From: an uncultured Sphingomonadales bacterium
Lineage (GTDB): Bacteria > Pseudomonadota > Alphaproteobacteria > Sphingomonadales > Sphingomonadaceae
DNA length: 13,816 nt
Direction of reading: 5' to 3'
Assembly (NCBI GenBank): GCA_903958285.1
Contig: CAJBSR010000427.1
Span: 1-13,816, forward strand
The notes under the pieces are model-generated. The model was not told the DNA's origin and searched no databases. It worked only from the letters and a program-made list of their open reading frames with translations. Of this stretch, positions 6,742 to 13,816 are shown one piece after another (positions within the stretch are counted from its first letter, which is position 1; every line of letters starts with the position of its first letter). A program made the position numbers and the translations under genes.

Positions 6742-7224
6742 ATGGCCAAGAACCGCCTTGTTGATCGGGCGAAGGCGGCGGCGCAGCGCTCTGCCGCTGA
6801 AAGCCCGACGGAGAGCCATCAGCGGCGCTATCAGGCCGATCTCTCGCATGAGATTGGCCCCACGACCTTCGGGCGTCCGGCGCGCGATGAGGAAGACCAG
6901 GCGACGCTCCTCAGCATCATGACGCAGCCGGCGATGATCCTGATCCTTGGCGTCATCACCTTTGCGCTCACCTTCATCGTCCTGATGTGGCGCGAAGGGC
7001 GGCTGGACAACATCTTCCCGCCCGCGCCGACACAAGCCGCGCAGGACCCAAAGGCGTGGATGCTCGGCCGCAATGCCGATGCGCGTATTGAGGATACGCA
7101 AGTTCGCGAAGAGAGTGCGGCAAACGCCGCGTCACCGGCCACCAGCGAGATCTCGCCAACAGCCAGCAGCACAGCGTCAGAGGATCTCGCACCCGAGGAA
7201 GACCTAATCTCCAACGGAGATTAG
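6742..7224 (+). CDS. Single-pass membrane protein of unknown function
   Basis: This 160-residue protein has a charged N-terminal cytoplasmic part (1-60), one hydrophobic helix at about 62-83 ([20 protein letters not shown]) followed by WREGR, and a low-complexity C-terminal tail of about 70 residues rich in Ala, Ser, Thr and acidic residues. By the positive-inside rule the orientation is uncertain because both flanks carry Arg. I recognise no domain. The ATG at 6742 has only a weak AGG upstream (6731-6733); the earlier ATG at 6723, closer to GAAGGG, opens a 13-residue frame and ends at once. The gene converges with leuC, and their stop codons overlap by 4 bases. Confidence 0.65.
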   Translation: MAKNRLVDRAKAAAQRSAAESPTESHQRRYQADLSHEIGPTTFGRPARDEEDQATLLSIMTQPAMILILGVITFALTFIVLMWREGRLDNIFPPAPTQAAQDPKAWMLGRNADARIEDTQVREESAANAASPATSEISPTASSTASEDLAPEEDLISNGD

Positions 7225-7225
7225 G
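7203..7225. terminator. Perfect 10-bp inverted repeat over the convergent stop codons
   Basis: CCTAATCTCC and GGAGATTAGG pair perfectly around the loop AAC. The repeat covers the TAG of the + strand membrane-protein gene (7222-7224) and the TAA of leuC on the other strand (7221-7223). There is no T-tract on either strand, so intrinsic termination is not proven, but a bidirectional end hairpin is the natural reading. Confidence 0.5.
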
Positions 7226-8651
7226 CGAGGTCGCGCACGTCCGTCAGCTTGCCCGTCACAGCCGCTGCCGCTGCCATTGCTGGCGACACCAGATGCGTGC
7301 GTGCGCCCGGGCCTTGCCGTCCGACAAAGTTGCGGTTGCTGGTTGAGGCGCAGCGTTCACCGGCAGGCACCTTGTCCGGGTTCATGCCGAGACAGGCCGA
7401 ACAGCCGGGTTCGCGCCATTCCAGACCTGCGTCGATGAAGATACGGTCCAGCCCTTCGGCTTCGGCCTGCGCCTTTACGAGGCCAGAGCCCGGCACAACG
7501 ATGCCCCATTTGACATTGGCAGCCTTGTGGCGGCCCTTCAGCACGGCGGCGGCGGCGCGCAGATCTTCGATGCGGCTGTTGGTGCAACTGCCGATGAAGA
7601 TGTTCTGCACTTCAACATCGGCCATCCGCTGACCGGGGACGAGGCCCATATAGTCGAGCGACTTTTGCGCTGCGGTCTGCTTCGACGGATCCGCAAAGCT
7701 CATCGGATCGGGCACGACATCGGTAATGGCGACCACATCCTCTGGGCTGGTGCCCCAAGTGACGTTCGGCGCGATCTCGGCGGCGTTAATGACCACGGTC
7801 TTGTCATAGACAGCGCCCGGATCGGTCACCAGCGTGCGCCAATAGGCAACGGCCTTGTCCCAATCCGCACCCTTGGGCGCCATCGGGCGGCCATTGATAT
7901 AGGCGAAGGTTGTTTCATCAGGCGCGATCAGGCCCGCGCGTGCGCCGCCTTCAATCGCCATGTTTGAAATGGTCAAACGGCCTTCGATCGACAGGTTGCG
8001 GATCGCGGAACCGGTATATTCAATCACATAGCCCGTGCCGCCTGCGGCACCTGTGCGCCGGACGATTTCCAGTACGATGTCCTTGGCGGTCACGCCGGGG
8101 CCCACATCACCCTCGACGCGGACTTCCATTGTTTTGGATTGCTTGAGCAGCAGCGTTTGCGTCGCCAGAACATGTTCGACTTCGCTTGTACCAATGCCGA
8201 AAGCGAGCGCACCAAGCCCGCCATGGCATGCCGTGTGGCTGTCTCCACAGACAATGGTTGTGCCCGGCAAGGAGAAGCCTTGTTCCGGCCCGACCACATG
8301 GACAATGCCCTGCTCCCGGTCCGTCGCGCCGATATAGCGAATGCCAAAGGCGGGGGCATTGGCCTCCAGCGCTTCCAGTTGTGCGGCGCTTTCGGGGTCC
8401 GCGATGGGCACATGTTTGCCCTGCGCGTCCAAGCGCGCCGTCGTTGGCAGATTATGATCGGGCACCGCCAGCGTCAGGTCCGGCCGACGCACTTTGCGGC
8501 CGGCAAGGCGCAGCGCCTCAAAGGCCTGCGGGCTCGTCACTTCGTGGACGAGGTGTCGGTCGATGAAGATGAGACAGGTGCCATCGTCGCGGCGATCCAC
8601 GACATGGGCATCCCAGACTTTTTCGTAAAGTGTGCGGGGGCGTGAAGACAT
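7221..8651 (-). CDS. leuC: 3-isopropylmalate dehydratase large subunit
   Basis: LeuC with LeuD isomerises 2-isopropylmalate to 3-isopropylmalate in leucine biosynthesis in the cytoplasm. The 476-residue product has the usual family length. The aconitase-type [4Fe-4S] ligands are Cys356 in FIGSCTNSR and Cys417 and Cys420 in [13 protein letters not shown]. Other hallmarks are VPDHNLPT (63-70), [11 protein letters not shown] (135-145) and the C-terminal [20 protein letters not shown] chose the ATG at 8651 ([18 protein letters not shown]) because AGGGGA lies just upstream on this strand; a start 10 codons earlier is possible but unlike the family. No leuD follows: the downstream space is taken by the convergent membrane-protein gene, so leuD must lie elsewhere. 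The gene starts 74 bases after cobS. Confidence 0.97.
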   Translation of the reverse strand: MSSRPRTLYEKVWDAHVVDRRDDGTCLIFIDRHLVHEVTSPQAFEALRLAGRKVRRPDLTLAVPDHNLPTTARLDAQGKHVPIADPESAAQLEALEANAPAFGIRYIGATDREQGIVHVVGPEQGFSLPGTTIVCGDSHTACHGGLGALAFGIGTSEVEHVLATQTLLLKQSKTMEVRVEGDVGPGVTAKDIVLEIVRRTGAAGGTGYVIEYTGSAIRNLSIEGRLTISNMAIEGGARAGLIAPDETTFAYINGRPMAPKGADWDKAVAYWRTLVTDPGAVYDKTVVINAAEIAPNVTWGTSPEDVVAITDVVPDPMSFADPSKQTAAQKSLDYMGLVPGQRMADVEVQNIFIGSCTNSRIEDLRAAAAVLKGRHKAANVKWGIVVPGSGLVKAQAEAEGLDRIFIDAGLEWREPGCSACLGMNPDKVPAGERCASTSNRNFVGRQGPGARTHLVSPAMAAAAAVTGKLTDVRDLA

Positions 8652-8681
8652 GAATGATCCCCTAGTCGCGTCGCCGCGCAA

Positions 8682-8709
8682 CTTAAAGGGTCAATTTCTA
8701 TTCCGGCAA
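8682..8709 (-). promoter_or_regulatory. Possible leuC promoter
   Basis: In the 74-base gap between cobS and leuC, the - strand reads TTGCCG (8709-8704), a 16-base spacer and TTTAAG (8687-8682), each matching four of six bases of the sigma-70 consensus. The position, about 30 bases before the leuC start, fits. I see no leader peptide or attenuator. Confidence 0.3.
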
Positions 8710-8725
8710 GCGACTTGAGGCGGAC

Positions 8726-9715
8726 TTAGGCCGATTTACCGACCACGCTTTCGGGCAGATCCTTACCGAACACGCGCTGGTAGTATTCCGCCACCAAGGA
8801 CCGTTCCGCCTCATCGCACTTGTTGAGGAAGGACAGGCGGAAAGCAAAGCCGGGATCCTTGAAGATCGCCGTATTCTGCGCCCAGGTGATGACCGTACGC
8901 GGGCTCATCACGGTCGAAATGTCGCCGTTGATGAAGCCCTGACGGCTGAGATCTGCGACCTTCACCATATTGGCAATGAGCGCGGGATCGGTACCCGTCG
9001 ACTTGGCATGGACGATTTCGGTTTCCACCTCGGCGGGCAGATAGTTCAGCCCCACAACGATGTTCCAGCGGTCCATCTGGCCCTGGTTGATTTGCTGCGT
9101 GCCGTGATAGAGCCCGCTCGTATCGCCCAGGCCGACCGTGTTGGCGGTGGCGAACATGCGGAACCATGGGCTGGGGCGGATGACGCGGTTCTGGTCGAGC
9201 AGCGTCAGCTTGCCTTCAGTTTCCAGCACGCGCTGGATGACGAACATCACGTCCGGGCGGCCGGCATCATATTCGTCGAACACGAGCGCGGTCGGCGTTT
9301 GCAGCGCCCAAGGGAGCAGACCTTCGCGGAATTCGGTGACCTGCTGGCCATCCTTCAGAACGATGGCGTCGCGGCCGATCAGGTCGATACGGCTGATATG
9401 CGCATCGAGGTTGATGCGGATGCACGGCCATTTCAGGCGCGCAGCCACCTGCTCGATATGCGTCGATTTGCCCGTGCCATGATAGCCCTGCACCATGACG
9501 CGGCGGTTGAAGGCAAAGCCCGCAAGAATGGCGAGCGTGGTGTCCGGATCAAACACATAAGACGGATCAAGGTCCGGCACACGTTCATCCGCGACCGAAA
9601 AGGCCGGGCATTCCATATCCACATCGATGCCGAACACATCGCGCACATTCACCTTGGTGTCGGGTGCGGGAAGGACAGTCGTAGAGCCGGGCTGGATGTT
9701 GGGCATATCGGACAT
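8726..9715 (-). CDS. cobS: CobS-type AAA+ ATPase, cobaltochelatase subunit
   Basis: This 329-residue protein matches the CobS family of MoxR-like AAA+ ATPases throughout. An N-terminal segment with DVFGIDVDM is followed by Walker [10 protein letters not shown] (77-85), then [18 protein letters not shown], Walker B LVFDEYD (144-150), [20 protein letters not shown] and QMDRW. In aerobic cobalamin synthesis CobS and CobT form the ATPase ring that drives cobalt insertion by CobN. Many alphaproteobacteria keep a cobS-cobT pair next to J-domain and bolA genes whether or not they make B12, so the actual partner may differ. Here cobT does not follow; leuC does. The start at 9715 has a poor Shine-Dalgarno, and the Met at 9706 is an alternative. 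Upstream lies a candidate promoter and a palindrome. Confidence 0.93.
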   Translation of the reverse strand: MSDMPNIQPGSTTVLPAPDTKVNVRDVFGIDVDMECPAFSVADERVPDLDPSYVFDPDTTLAILAGFAFNRRVMVQGYHGTGKSTHIEQVAARLKWPCIRINLDAHISRIDLIGRDAIVLKDGQQVTEFREGLLPWALQTPTALVFDEYDAGRPDVMFVIQRVLETEGKLTLLDQNRVIRPSPWFRMFATANTVGLGDTSGLYHGTQQINQGQMDRWNIVVGLNYLPAEVETEIVHAKSTGTDPALIANMVKVADLSRQGFINGDISTVMSPRTVITWAQNTAIFKDPGFAFRLSFLNKCDEAERSLVAEYYQRVFGKDLPESVVGKSA

Positions 9716-9735
9716 GGGTTGACGCGTCTTCTCTT

Positions 9736-9751
9736 ACGTTCACGTGAGCGT
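9736..9751. promoter_or_regulatory. Operator-like palindrome upstream of cobS
   Basis: ACGTTCACGTGAGCGT is symmetric in 14 of 16 positions with a perfect TCACGTGA core (9740-9747). It lies just downstream of the candidate -10 element, where a transcription start would fall, a usual place for a repressor site. No regulator is identified. Confidence 0.35.
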
Positions 9752-9753
9752 TG

Positions 9754-9783
9754 CCCATAGGACGCGCCCGCGCCCGAAAGCAA
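9754..9783 (-). promoter_or_regulatory. Possible cobS promoter
   Basis: On the - strand TTGCTT (9783-9778), an 18-base spacer and TATGGG (9759-9754) form a weak sigma-70-like promoter 39 bases before the cobS start. It lies in the 178-base gap between the TonB receptor stop and cobS, the longest non-coding stretch of the window, so cobS need not rely on read-through from the receptor gene. Confidence 0.3.
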
Positions 9784-9893
9784 GGCCAATGCAGCCCATG
9801 AGTGATGTGAACGAAAGGGCATTTAAGGCGTGAAGTCCCACCGAAGCCTTGTGCTGTGTGAGCGGCTCCAACCACTTGGGAGAGACATGACGC

Positions 9894-12161
9894 CTAAAAA
9901 TCGACGCGCAGCCCCATCAGGAAGCGGCGCGGCGCGCCCGGTGAGAGGGCGCGCGGATCGTCTGCGCCGGGTGCTTCATTGAGTTCAATCTCATCGGTTT
10001 CGGAAAATGTGCCGAAGGTCGCAAACCGACGGTCAAACACATTGGAGACTTCGGCAAAGAGGTTCGCAGCTTCCCCCAACCGGAAGCTGCCGCGCAGATT
10101 GAGGACACCAAAGCCCTGCGTCGGTGCATCCTCATTGGCCTCATCCCCCCGGAAATATTGGCCCGACTGCGCCTGAAAATCGGCGCCGAGCGTCAGCGCT
10201 CCGGTCGTATAGTCTGCCGAAGCAGCGACGCGGTGACGGGGAATGCCGGGGATGCGGTCACCGGGTTCCACAAGGATTCGGCCATCCTCATCCGCCGCCG
10301 GATTGTCCGGGCTGTTGACCACCAAGGCCGTGCCAAAGCGGGCATCAGTATAGGCATAGCCGAGCCGCACAGCCCAAGGCCCGCGCGCGGCCGTGAAGCT
10401 CGCTTCCACACCGCGCCGCCGCGTTGTGCCGATGTTGCGGAAAAAGGCCCGCCCGCGCGTTGAGGCGGCTGTGAACTGGATGTCGTTGACGGTCACTGTG
10501 CGATAGGCGGAGAGCAGCCAAGCACCGGTCCAACTGCCTGACACTTTGCCCGACGCGCCTGCTTCCCAGCTTTTTCCGACAACCTGTTCCAGCGGCGGAT
10601 CTCCCACAAAGAAGTTCGTCAGGCTGCAAGGGGCCGTTTCATCCGCGCAGGAAAGTTCCGCCGGCGTCGGCGCTCGGCTCGTTTCGGCATAGCCTGCCCG
10701 CAGCGAGAGGCGGTCGTTCAGCGCATAATCAAATTCAACGCCGGGGTTGAGACGGCGGAAGCGATGCGTTCCATTGAGCGCCGTCCCGATCTGGTCCCGC
10801 AAGTCCACATAAGTGTGGTTCCAGCGCAGGCCGATCTCTGCAGAGAGTCGCTGCGACAGCGATATCGTGTCGGCAAAAAACAGCCCTGTCTGCCGCGTGG
10901 TCACATCCAATTCCACCGGCGCGATGGACCCGTCCGGCTGGGTGATGATGGGCCCAAGGCCTTCGACGCTGCGGTCCTCGGTCAGTTCGCCAAGTTCCGA
11001 CGATGCGGCAAAGCGCGTTGTGCTGCGGTCATGGCTGAAGCCGATGGCAATATTGTGCGCCATGCCGGCCAGATTCCGCTCGGTCACATATTGGGCCAGC
11101 ACGCCTGCGCTGCGGGTTTTGGTGCGGCTGCGGTTGAGCGCGCCATAGCCTTCTCCGCCCAACGTATCGGCAATCGTGGCTCCCAGAGCATCGCGCAGGA
11201 ACGCCTCATCGTCCGACGCGTCCGACACGCACAGCAACTTGGCATCCGCACTGCACGCCTCAATGTCTGCCGCGTCGCCATTGAGCGTCCTTTGCCGGAA
11301 CGACTGGGCGTAAAGTGTTGCCTCAATCCGCCCTGCGTCGCCCACGGCAATCCATGGATGGACGCTGCCGCGCACGAAGCGGTTCTGCGTATTGTCCGGG
11401 TGGGTGAAGACCGCGCTGTAATCCGCCTCGAGCAGTTCGACTGGCGCCGTGCCATTGCCGGTCAGGTCCGTGTCCGCCCCCACCAGCTTTGCGTGAATGC
11501 CTCCGGTGTCTGTATCCCAGCCAAAGTCAGCAAAGCCGTTATAAAGGGTTGAGGGGGAGAAATCCCGCCAGCCATCGTCGCGTCGCGCTTGCCCTGCCAC
11601 AAAGCCGCTGAACCTGCCCTTGCTCCATCCGACGCTGCCACTCGCTTCTCCCCGGCCATGGTCGCCAAAAGCGGCCTCCATCGAAGCGCCGGGCGCGGAC
11701 CGACCGGTTTTGGTCGCAACAATCATAGAGCCGCCCAGCGCGTTCATCCCAAAGATCGGGTTGGCATCGCGGATCGAAATCGTGTCGATGGCGGCATCGG
11801 GCAGCAGATCAAAATTGACCGTGTCGCCAAAGGGCAGGTTGAAGCGTCCCCCATCAAGATAGACGGCCAACCCCTGCGCATTGCCCTGCAAGGGGGAGGC
11901 GGAAAAGCCGCGATAGATGAGGTTGGGCTGATAGGGGTTGGCCTGTGCTTCCGACAGCGAAACACCCGCCACATCGCGGGACAGCGCGCGCAGGACATCT
12001 GGCGGGCCTGCACGCCGCAACGCCTCTGCATCCACGCGGATCGCATCATCGACATCGGCATCATTGCCGGGTGCTGTCACAATGATCGTGTCTGGTTCTG
12101 CCGCCACCAAAGGCGCAGTGCTGCCCAGCAACAGTGCCGCTAATGCGAAGGGGCGGGTCAT
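9894..12161 (-). CDS. TonB-dependent outer membrane receptor, substrate unknown
   Basis: This 755-residue protein has a Sec signal peptide (MTRPFALAALLLGSTAPLVAA), then DTIIVTAP as a likely TonB box, and a plug domain with VDAEALRRAGPPDVLRALSRDVAGVSL, NLIYRGFSASP, LAVYLDGGRFN and NPIFGMNALGGSMIVATK. A long beta-barrel follows and ends in GLRVDF with the terminal Phe needed for barrel assembly. Two cysteine pairs (CSADAKLLC and CADETAPC) lie in predicted extracellular loops. Such receptors import siderophores, cobalamin, sugars or other ligands using TonB energy. Nearness to cobS hints at cobalt or corrinoid uptake but proves nothing, and I see no cobalamin riboswitch. I chose the ATG at 12161, 7 bases after the J-domain gene stop, because the signal peptide begins there; the open frame to 12350 only overlaps that gene. 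Confidence 0.92.
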   Translation of the reverse strand: MTRPFALAALLLGSTAPLVAAEPDTIIVTAPGNDADVDDAIRVDAEALRRAGPPDVLRALSRDVAGVSLSEAQANPYQPNLIYRGFSASPLQGNAQGLAVYLDGGRFNLPFGDTVNFDLLPDAAIDTISIRDANPIFGMNALGGSMIVATKTGRSAPGASMEAAFGDHGRGEASGSVGWSKGRFSGFVAGQARRDDGWRDFSPSTLYNGFADFGWDTDTGGIHAKLVGADTDLTGNGTAPVELLEADYSAVFTHPDNTQNRFVRGSVHPWIAVGDAGRIEATLYAQSFRQRTLNGDAADIEACSADAKLLCVSDASDDEAFLRDALGATIADTLGGEGYGALNRSRTKTRSAGVLAQYVTERNLAGMAHNIAIGFSHDRSTTRFAASSELGELTEDRSVEGLGPIITQPDGSIAPVELDVTTRQTGLFFADTISLSQRLSAEIGLRWNHTYVDLRDQIGTALNGTHRFRRLNPGVEFDYALNDRLSLRAGYAETSRAPTPAELSCADETAPCSLTNFFVGDPPLEQVVGKSWEAGASGKVSGSWTGAWLLSAYRTVTVNDIQFTAASTRGRAFFRNIGTTRRRGVEASFTAARGPWAVRLGYAYTDARFGTALVVNSPDNPAADEDGRILVEPGDRIPGIPRHRVAASADYTTGALTLGADFQAQSGQYFRGDEANEDAPTQGFGVLNLRGSFRLGEAANLFAEVSNVFDRRFATFGTFSETDEIELNEAPGADDPRALSPGAPRRFLMGLRVDF

Positions 12162-12168
12162 GGTCAGC

Positions 12169-12783
12169 TCAAACAAAGGCCGGAGACTTACGCAATTGCT
12201 GGTACGCCTCGACGACACCTTGCAGCTTCTTTTCATGCGTCCTGTCTCCTCCGTTTCTGTCCGGGTGATATTTTCGCACCAGTTCTGAATAGCGATTGCG
12301 CAGCGCCTTGCGGTCCGCATCCTGATCAAGACCAAGCGTGCGCAAGGCATCCCGATCTTCGGCGGTCAAATGCTTCCCGTCGGCACGTTCGCGGGGCATG
12401 GCGTCCGCCGCCCGCTGGCGGAAGCGCGCGGAAATGGCATCAAGCGGATCGTGAAAGTCTGCCCAGCGCGGCGGCTCATCGACGCCCGCCGTCGCGCGGA
12501 AGGCCCGCGTTTCGCGCTCCCACCCGCCCATCGGCATTTGCGCCTGCTCAATCTCTTCCCGCGACATGCCCTGAAAGTAGTTATAGCGGGTGTTGAATTC
12601 CCGCACATGATCAAGGCAGAGCCATTGCCAGTCACCCGGCCCATCGCTGCCCGCGCCGCGTCCACCGGGGGAAGGTGCGCGAAACTCACCGGGTTCGGGG
12701 CAGCCGGGTGCGGCACAGGCCTGCTGATGTCCATGAATGCGGCCATGAAAACGGTCGCGCGGGCGGGCGTCTCTGTCACTCAT
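12169..12783 (-). CDS. J-domain (DnaJ-like) protein with C-terminal J domain
   Basis: This 204-residue protein has its J domain at the C-terminus (about 145-200), with LRNRYSELVRKYHPDRNGG giving the diagnostic HPD at residues 173-175 that stimulates DnaK ATPase. The N-terminal half carries CAAPGC (Cys23, Cys28) and WLCLDH (Cys56, His59), a spacing that could hold a metal ion, and then FNTRYNYFQGMSREEIEQ, which I recall as conserved in alphaproteobacterial J-proteins encoded near cobS. It lacks the Gly/Phe region, zinc-finger repeats and C-terminal domains of true DnaJ, so it is a class III co-chaperone. The ATG at 12783 overlaps the stop of the upstream gene (ATGA), showing coupling. The TonB receptor starts 7 bases after its stop. 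Confidence 0.9.
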   Translation of the reverse strand: MSDRDARPRDRFHGRIHGHQQACAAPGCPEPGEFRAPSPGGRGAGSDGPGDWQWLCLDHVREFNTRYNYFQGMSREEIEQAQMPMGGWERETRAFRATAGVDEPPRWADFHDPLDAISARFRQRAADAMPRERADGKHLTAEDRDALRTLGLDQDADRKALRNRYSELVRKYHPDRNGGDRTHEKKLQGVVEAYQQLRKSPAFV

Positions 12784-13286
12784 CGCGCAACCCAATCAAA
12801 GGAGATGCTGTGTCCTACAGGCGCGGGAGACCATTCGGCATGCATGGCGAGGACGCGCGCCATCGCCGCATCAATCTGCGCGTCAGTGATGGCGGGGAAG
12901 TCCACGTGCGAGGCCGCGCATCCGGCTTCACCCATGTGCCGGACCGATGCCGCATCGCTTCCGCCGGACCACAGCGCCGCTTCATAGCATTCGACCAGAC
13001 GTTCCGCCTGCAACAGCTGCACGATGTCGGCATCCGGCACAGTCGCCCGTGCAGCGCTGGCATGGCCTGCGGCCTTTGCCATGTCCTGCACCTGATCAGG
13101 ATGCAGGCCGCCTGCAATCTTTCCCCAAAAACCGTCCGTCCATGCGAGCGCTTCTTCAACGATCCAATGGACGGCATCGTGCGGCACCGGCCCCTTTTTC
13201 GGGAAGCGGGTTTCCGCTGCCGATCCATCCGCACGGCGGATCTCGATACGGTCGTCCACCGATCCTTTGACAATTGTCACACGCAT
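12780..13286 (-). CDS. Unknown 168-residue protein upstream of the J-domain gene
   Basis: No signal peptide or membrane segment is present. The N-terminal part reads like a small beta-rich module: MRVTIVKGSVDDRIEIRR, then FPKKGPVPHDAVHWIVEEAL (about 28-47), which looks like a conserved motif with a HDxxH pattern. The rest is helical and Ala-rich, with LLQAERLVECYEAALWSGG. I do not recognise the family, though proteins with the KKGPVPHDAVH segment seem common in sphingomonads and their relatives. The ATG at 13286 has GGGGAAG close upstream on this strand. The gene is the first of a coupled set (this gene, J-domain, TonB receptor) and diverges from bolA with only 38 bases between start codons. 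Confidence 0.75.
   Translation of the reverse strand: MRVTIVKGSVDDRIEIRRADGSAAETRFPKKGPVPHDAVHWIVEEALAWTDGFWGKIAGGLHPDQVQDMAKAAGHASAARATVPDADIVQLLQAERLVECYEAALWSGGSDAASVRHMGEAGCAASHVDFPAITDAQIDAAMARVLAMHAEWSPAPVGHSISFDWVAR
13268..13279. promoter_or_regulatory. Perfect 12-bp palindrome at the bolA divergent region
   Basis: TGACAATTGTCA lies over codons 3-7 of the - strand gene and 46-57 bases before bolA. On the + strand it contains a consensus -35 hexamer TTGACA (13267-13272), but no convincing -10 follows at 16-18 bases. A perfect 12-bp palindrome is expected by chance a few times in 14 kb, so only its position makes it notable. Confidence 0.3.
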
Positions 13287-13324
13287 CGCTTCCCCATGCC
13301 GTCAGTCTTGCTAGAAGAAAAGAC

Positions 13325-13600
13325 ATGACAGAACGCCCTATCGAATCCGAAATCACCGCCCGCCTCACGGAGAGCTTCGCGCCAACCCGCCTGATCGTTA
13401 GCAATGACAGTGCCAAGCATAGCGGGCATTCCGGCGATGACGGCTCAGGCGAAAGCCATTTTAGCGTCGAGATCGAGGCGGCGGCCTTTGCAGGCGTCAG
13501 CCGATTGGAACGCCAGCGCATGGTGAACCGTGCGCTCGGCGATCTGCCGGGCCAGCGCGTCCATGCCCTCGCCATCAAAGCAAAAGCCCCCGGCGAATAA
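13325..13600 (+). CDS. bolA: BolA family protein
   Basis: This 91-residue protein shows the BolA fold pattern: SEITARLTESFAPTRLIVSNDSAKHSGH, then GESHFSVEIEAAAFAGVSRLERQRMVNRAL and the C-terminal VHALAIKAKAP. The SHF strand and the final VHAL motif with its His are typical of BolA proteins, which pair with monothiol glutaredoxins around [2Fe-2S] clusters and influence iron homeostasis, envelope stress and morphology. The ATG at 13325 is chosen because AGAAGAAAAG precedes it and the family starts here; an in-frame extension to 13274 would run over the divergent gene. The pirin gene begins 24 bases after its stop, so the two may be co-transcribed. Confidence 0.92.
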   Translation: MTERPIESEITARLTESFAPTRLIVSNDSAKHSGHSGDDGSGESHFSVEIEAAAFAGVSRLERQRMVNRALGDLPGQRVHALAIKAKAPGE

Positions 13601-13624
13601 GGCGACCAAGAGGAGAGAACGGCC

Positions 13625-13816
13625 ATGTCCCATCCGGTTGAAGGAATGCTTCTGCCCGTCACCCATAATCTGGGTGCCTTTGAAGTTCGGCGCGCGCTGC
13701 CCGCGCGCGGCCTCACGATGGTCGGGCCCTTTTGCTTTGTGGATCAGTTCGGCCCCGGCATGCTCGACATTGGGTTGGGCATGGACGTCCGCCCGCACCC
13801 GCATATCGGGCTGTCC
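13625..13816 (+). CDS. Pirin family protein, 3'-truncated by window edge
   Basis: Only the first 64 codons are inside the window. They contain the pirin N-terminal cupin signature: GPFCFVDQFGPGMLD followed by GMDVRPHPHIGLS, where the two histidines of HPH are metal ligands in pirins. Bacterial pirins are cupins, some with quercetin 2,3-dioxygenase activity and some interacting with metabolic enzymes; the role here is unknown. AGGAGAG (13611-13617) is a strong ribosome binding site 7 bases before the ATG. The gene follows bolA closely on the same strand. Confidence 0.88.
   Translation, partial: MSHPVEGMLLPVTHNLGAFEVRRALPARGLTMVGPFCFVDQFGPGMLDIGLGMDVRPHPHIGLS

Noticed and set aside
9716..9893. 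Cobalamin riboswitch near cobS or the TonB receptor
   Set aside because: I looked for a B12-box-like sequence on the - strand in this gap and found none, and the gap is short for a full riboswitch. The receptor itself has almost no leader.
12162..12350. 63-residue N-terminal extension of the TonB receptor
   Set aside because: It overlaps the J domain of the upstream gene and would bury the signal peptide that begins at the Met at 12161.
1..13816. CRISPR arrays, tRNA or rRNA genes
   Set aside because: No regularly spaced repeats and no cloverleaf or rRNA-like sequence were seen; nearly all bases are inside protein genes.

Overview
The window is a GC-rich (about 60-65% in most lines I sampled), densely coding bacterial chromosome segment. 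The gene content points to an alphaproteobacterium, most likely of the Sphingomonadales: a CYP153-like P450, a J-domain/CobS/BolA neighbourhood, a TonB-dependent receptor, and several small proteins of a style I associate with sphingomonads. That placement is inference. No stretch longer than 180 bases lacks a gene. I see no rRNA, tRNA, CRISPR array, transposase or integrase.

Left half, + strand (1-7224). A 5'-truncated cytochrome P450 is followed by a GNAT acetyltransferase, a small unknown protein and a phosphotransferase (the last three linked by ATGA stop/start overlaps), then an acyl-CoA dehydrogenase. The phosphotransferase carries an extra C-terminal domain resembling DUF6285. A kinase-like protein next to an acyl-CoA dehydrogenase resembles the ACAD10/11 and LvaA-LvaC systems, in which a 4-hydroxyacyl-CoA is phosphorylated and then processed by the dehydrogenase-like enzyme. 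Next comes an alpha/beta-hydrolase gene of visibly lower GC. It is followed by a diverged, truncated second copy of the 3' end of the acyl-CoA dehydrogenase gene (5701-5814). The hydrolase is therefore bracketed by two direct copies of the same gene end, and the second copy supplies the Shine-Dalgarno sequence of the next gene, a secreted protein of unknown function. A small single-pass membrane protein ends this strand.

Right half, mostly - strand (7221-13286). In transcription order it holds an unknown 168-aa protein, a J-domain protein, a TonB-dependent receptor, the CobS-type AAA+ ATPase and leuC. The TonB receptor sits between the J-domain gene and cobS, which I would expect to be close neighbours. 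The slot after cobS, where cobT is often found, holds leuC. leuC converges on the + strand block, and the two stop codons overlap inside a perfect 10-bp inverted repeat.

Right edge, + strand. bolA diverges from the 168-aa gene across only 38 bases and is followed by the start of a pirin-family gene cut off by the window end.

The most unusual signal is the duplicated dehydrogenase gene end around the hydrolase. The most interesting biochemical hint is the fused phosphotransferase-DUF6285 protein next to the acyl-CoA dehydrogenase, with a P450 and a hydrolase nearby.
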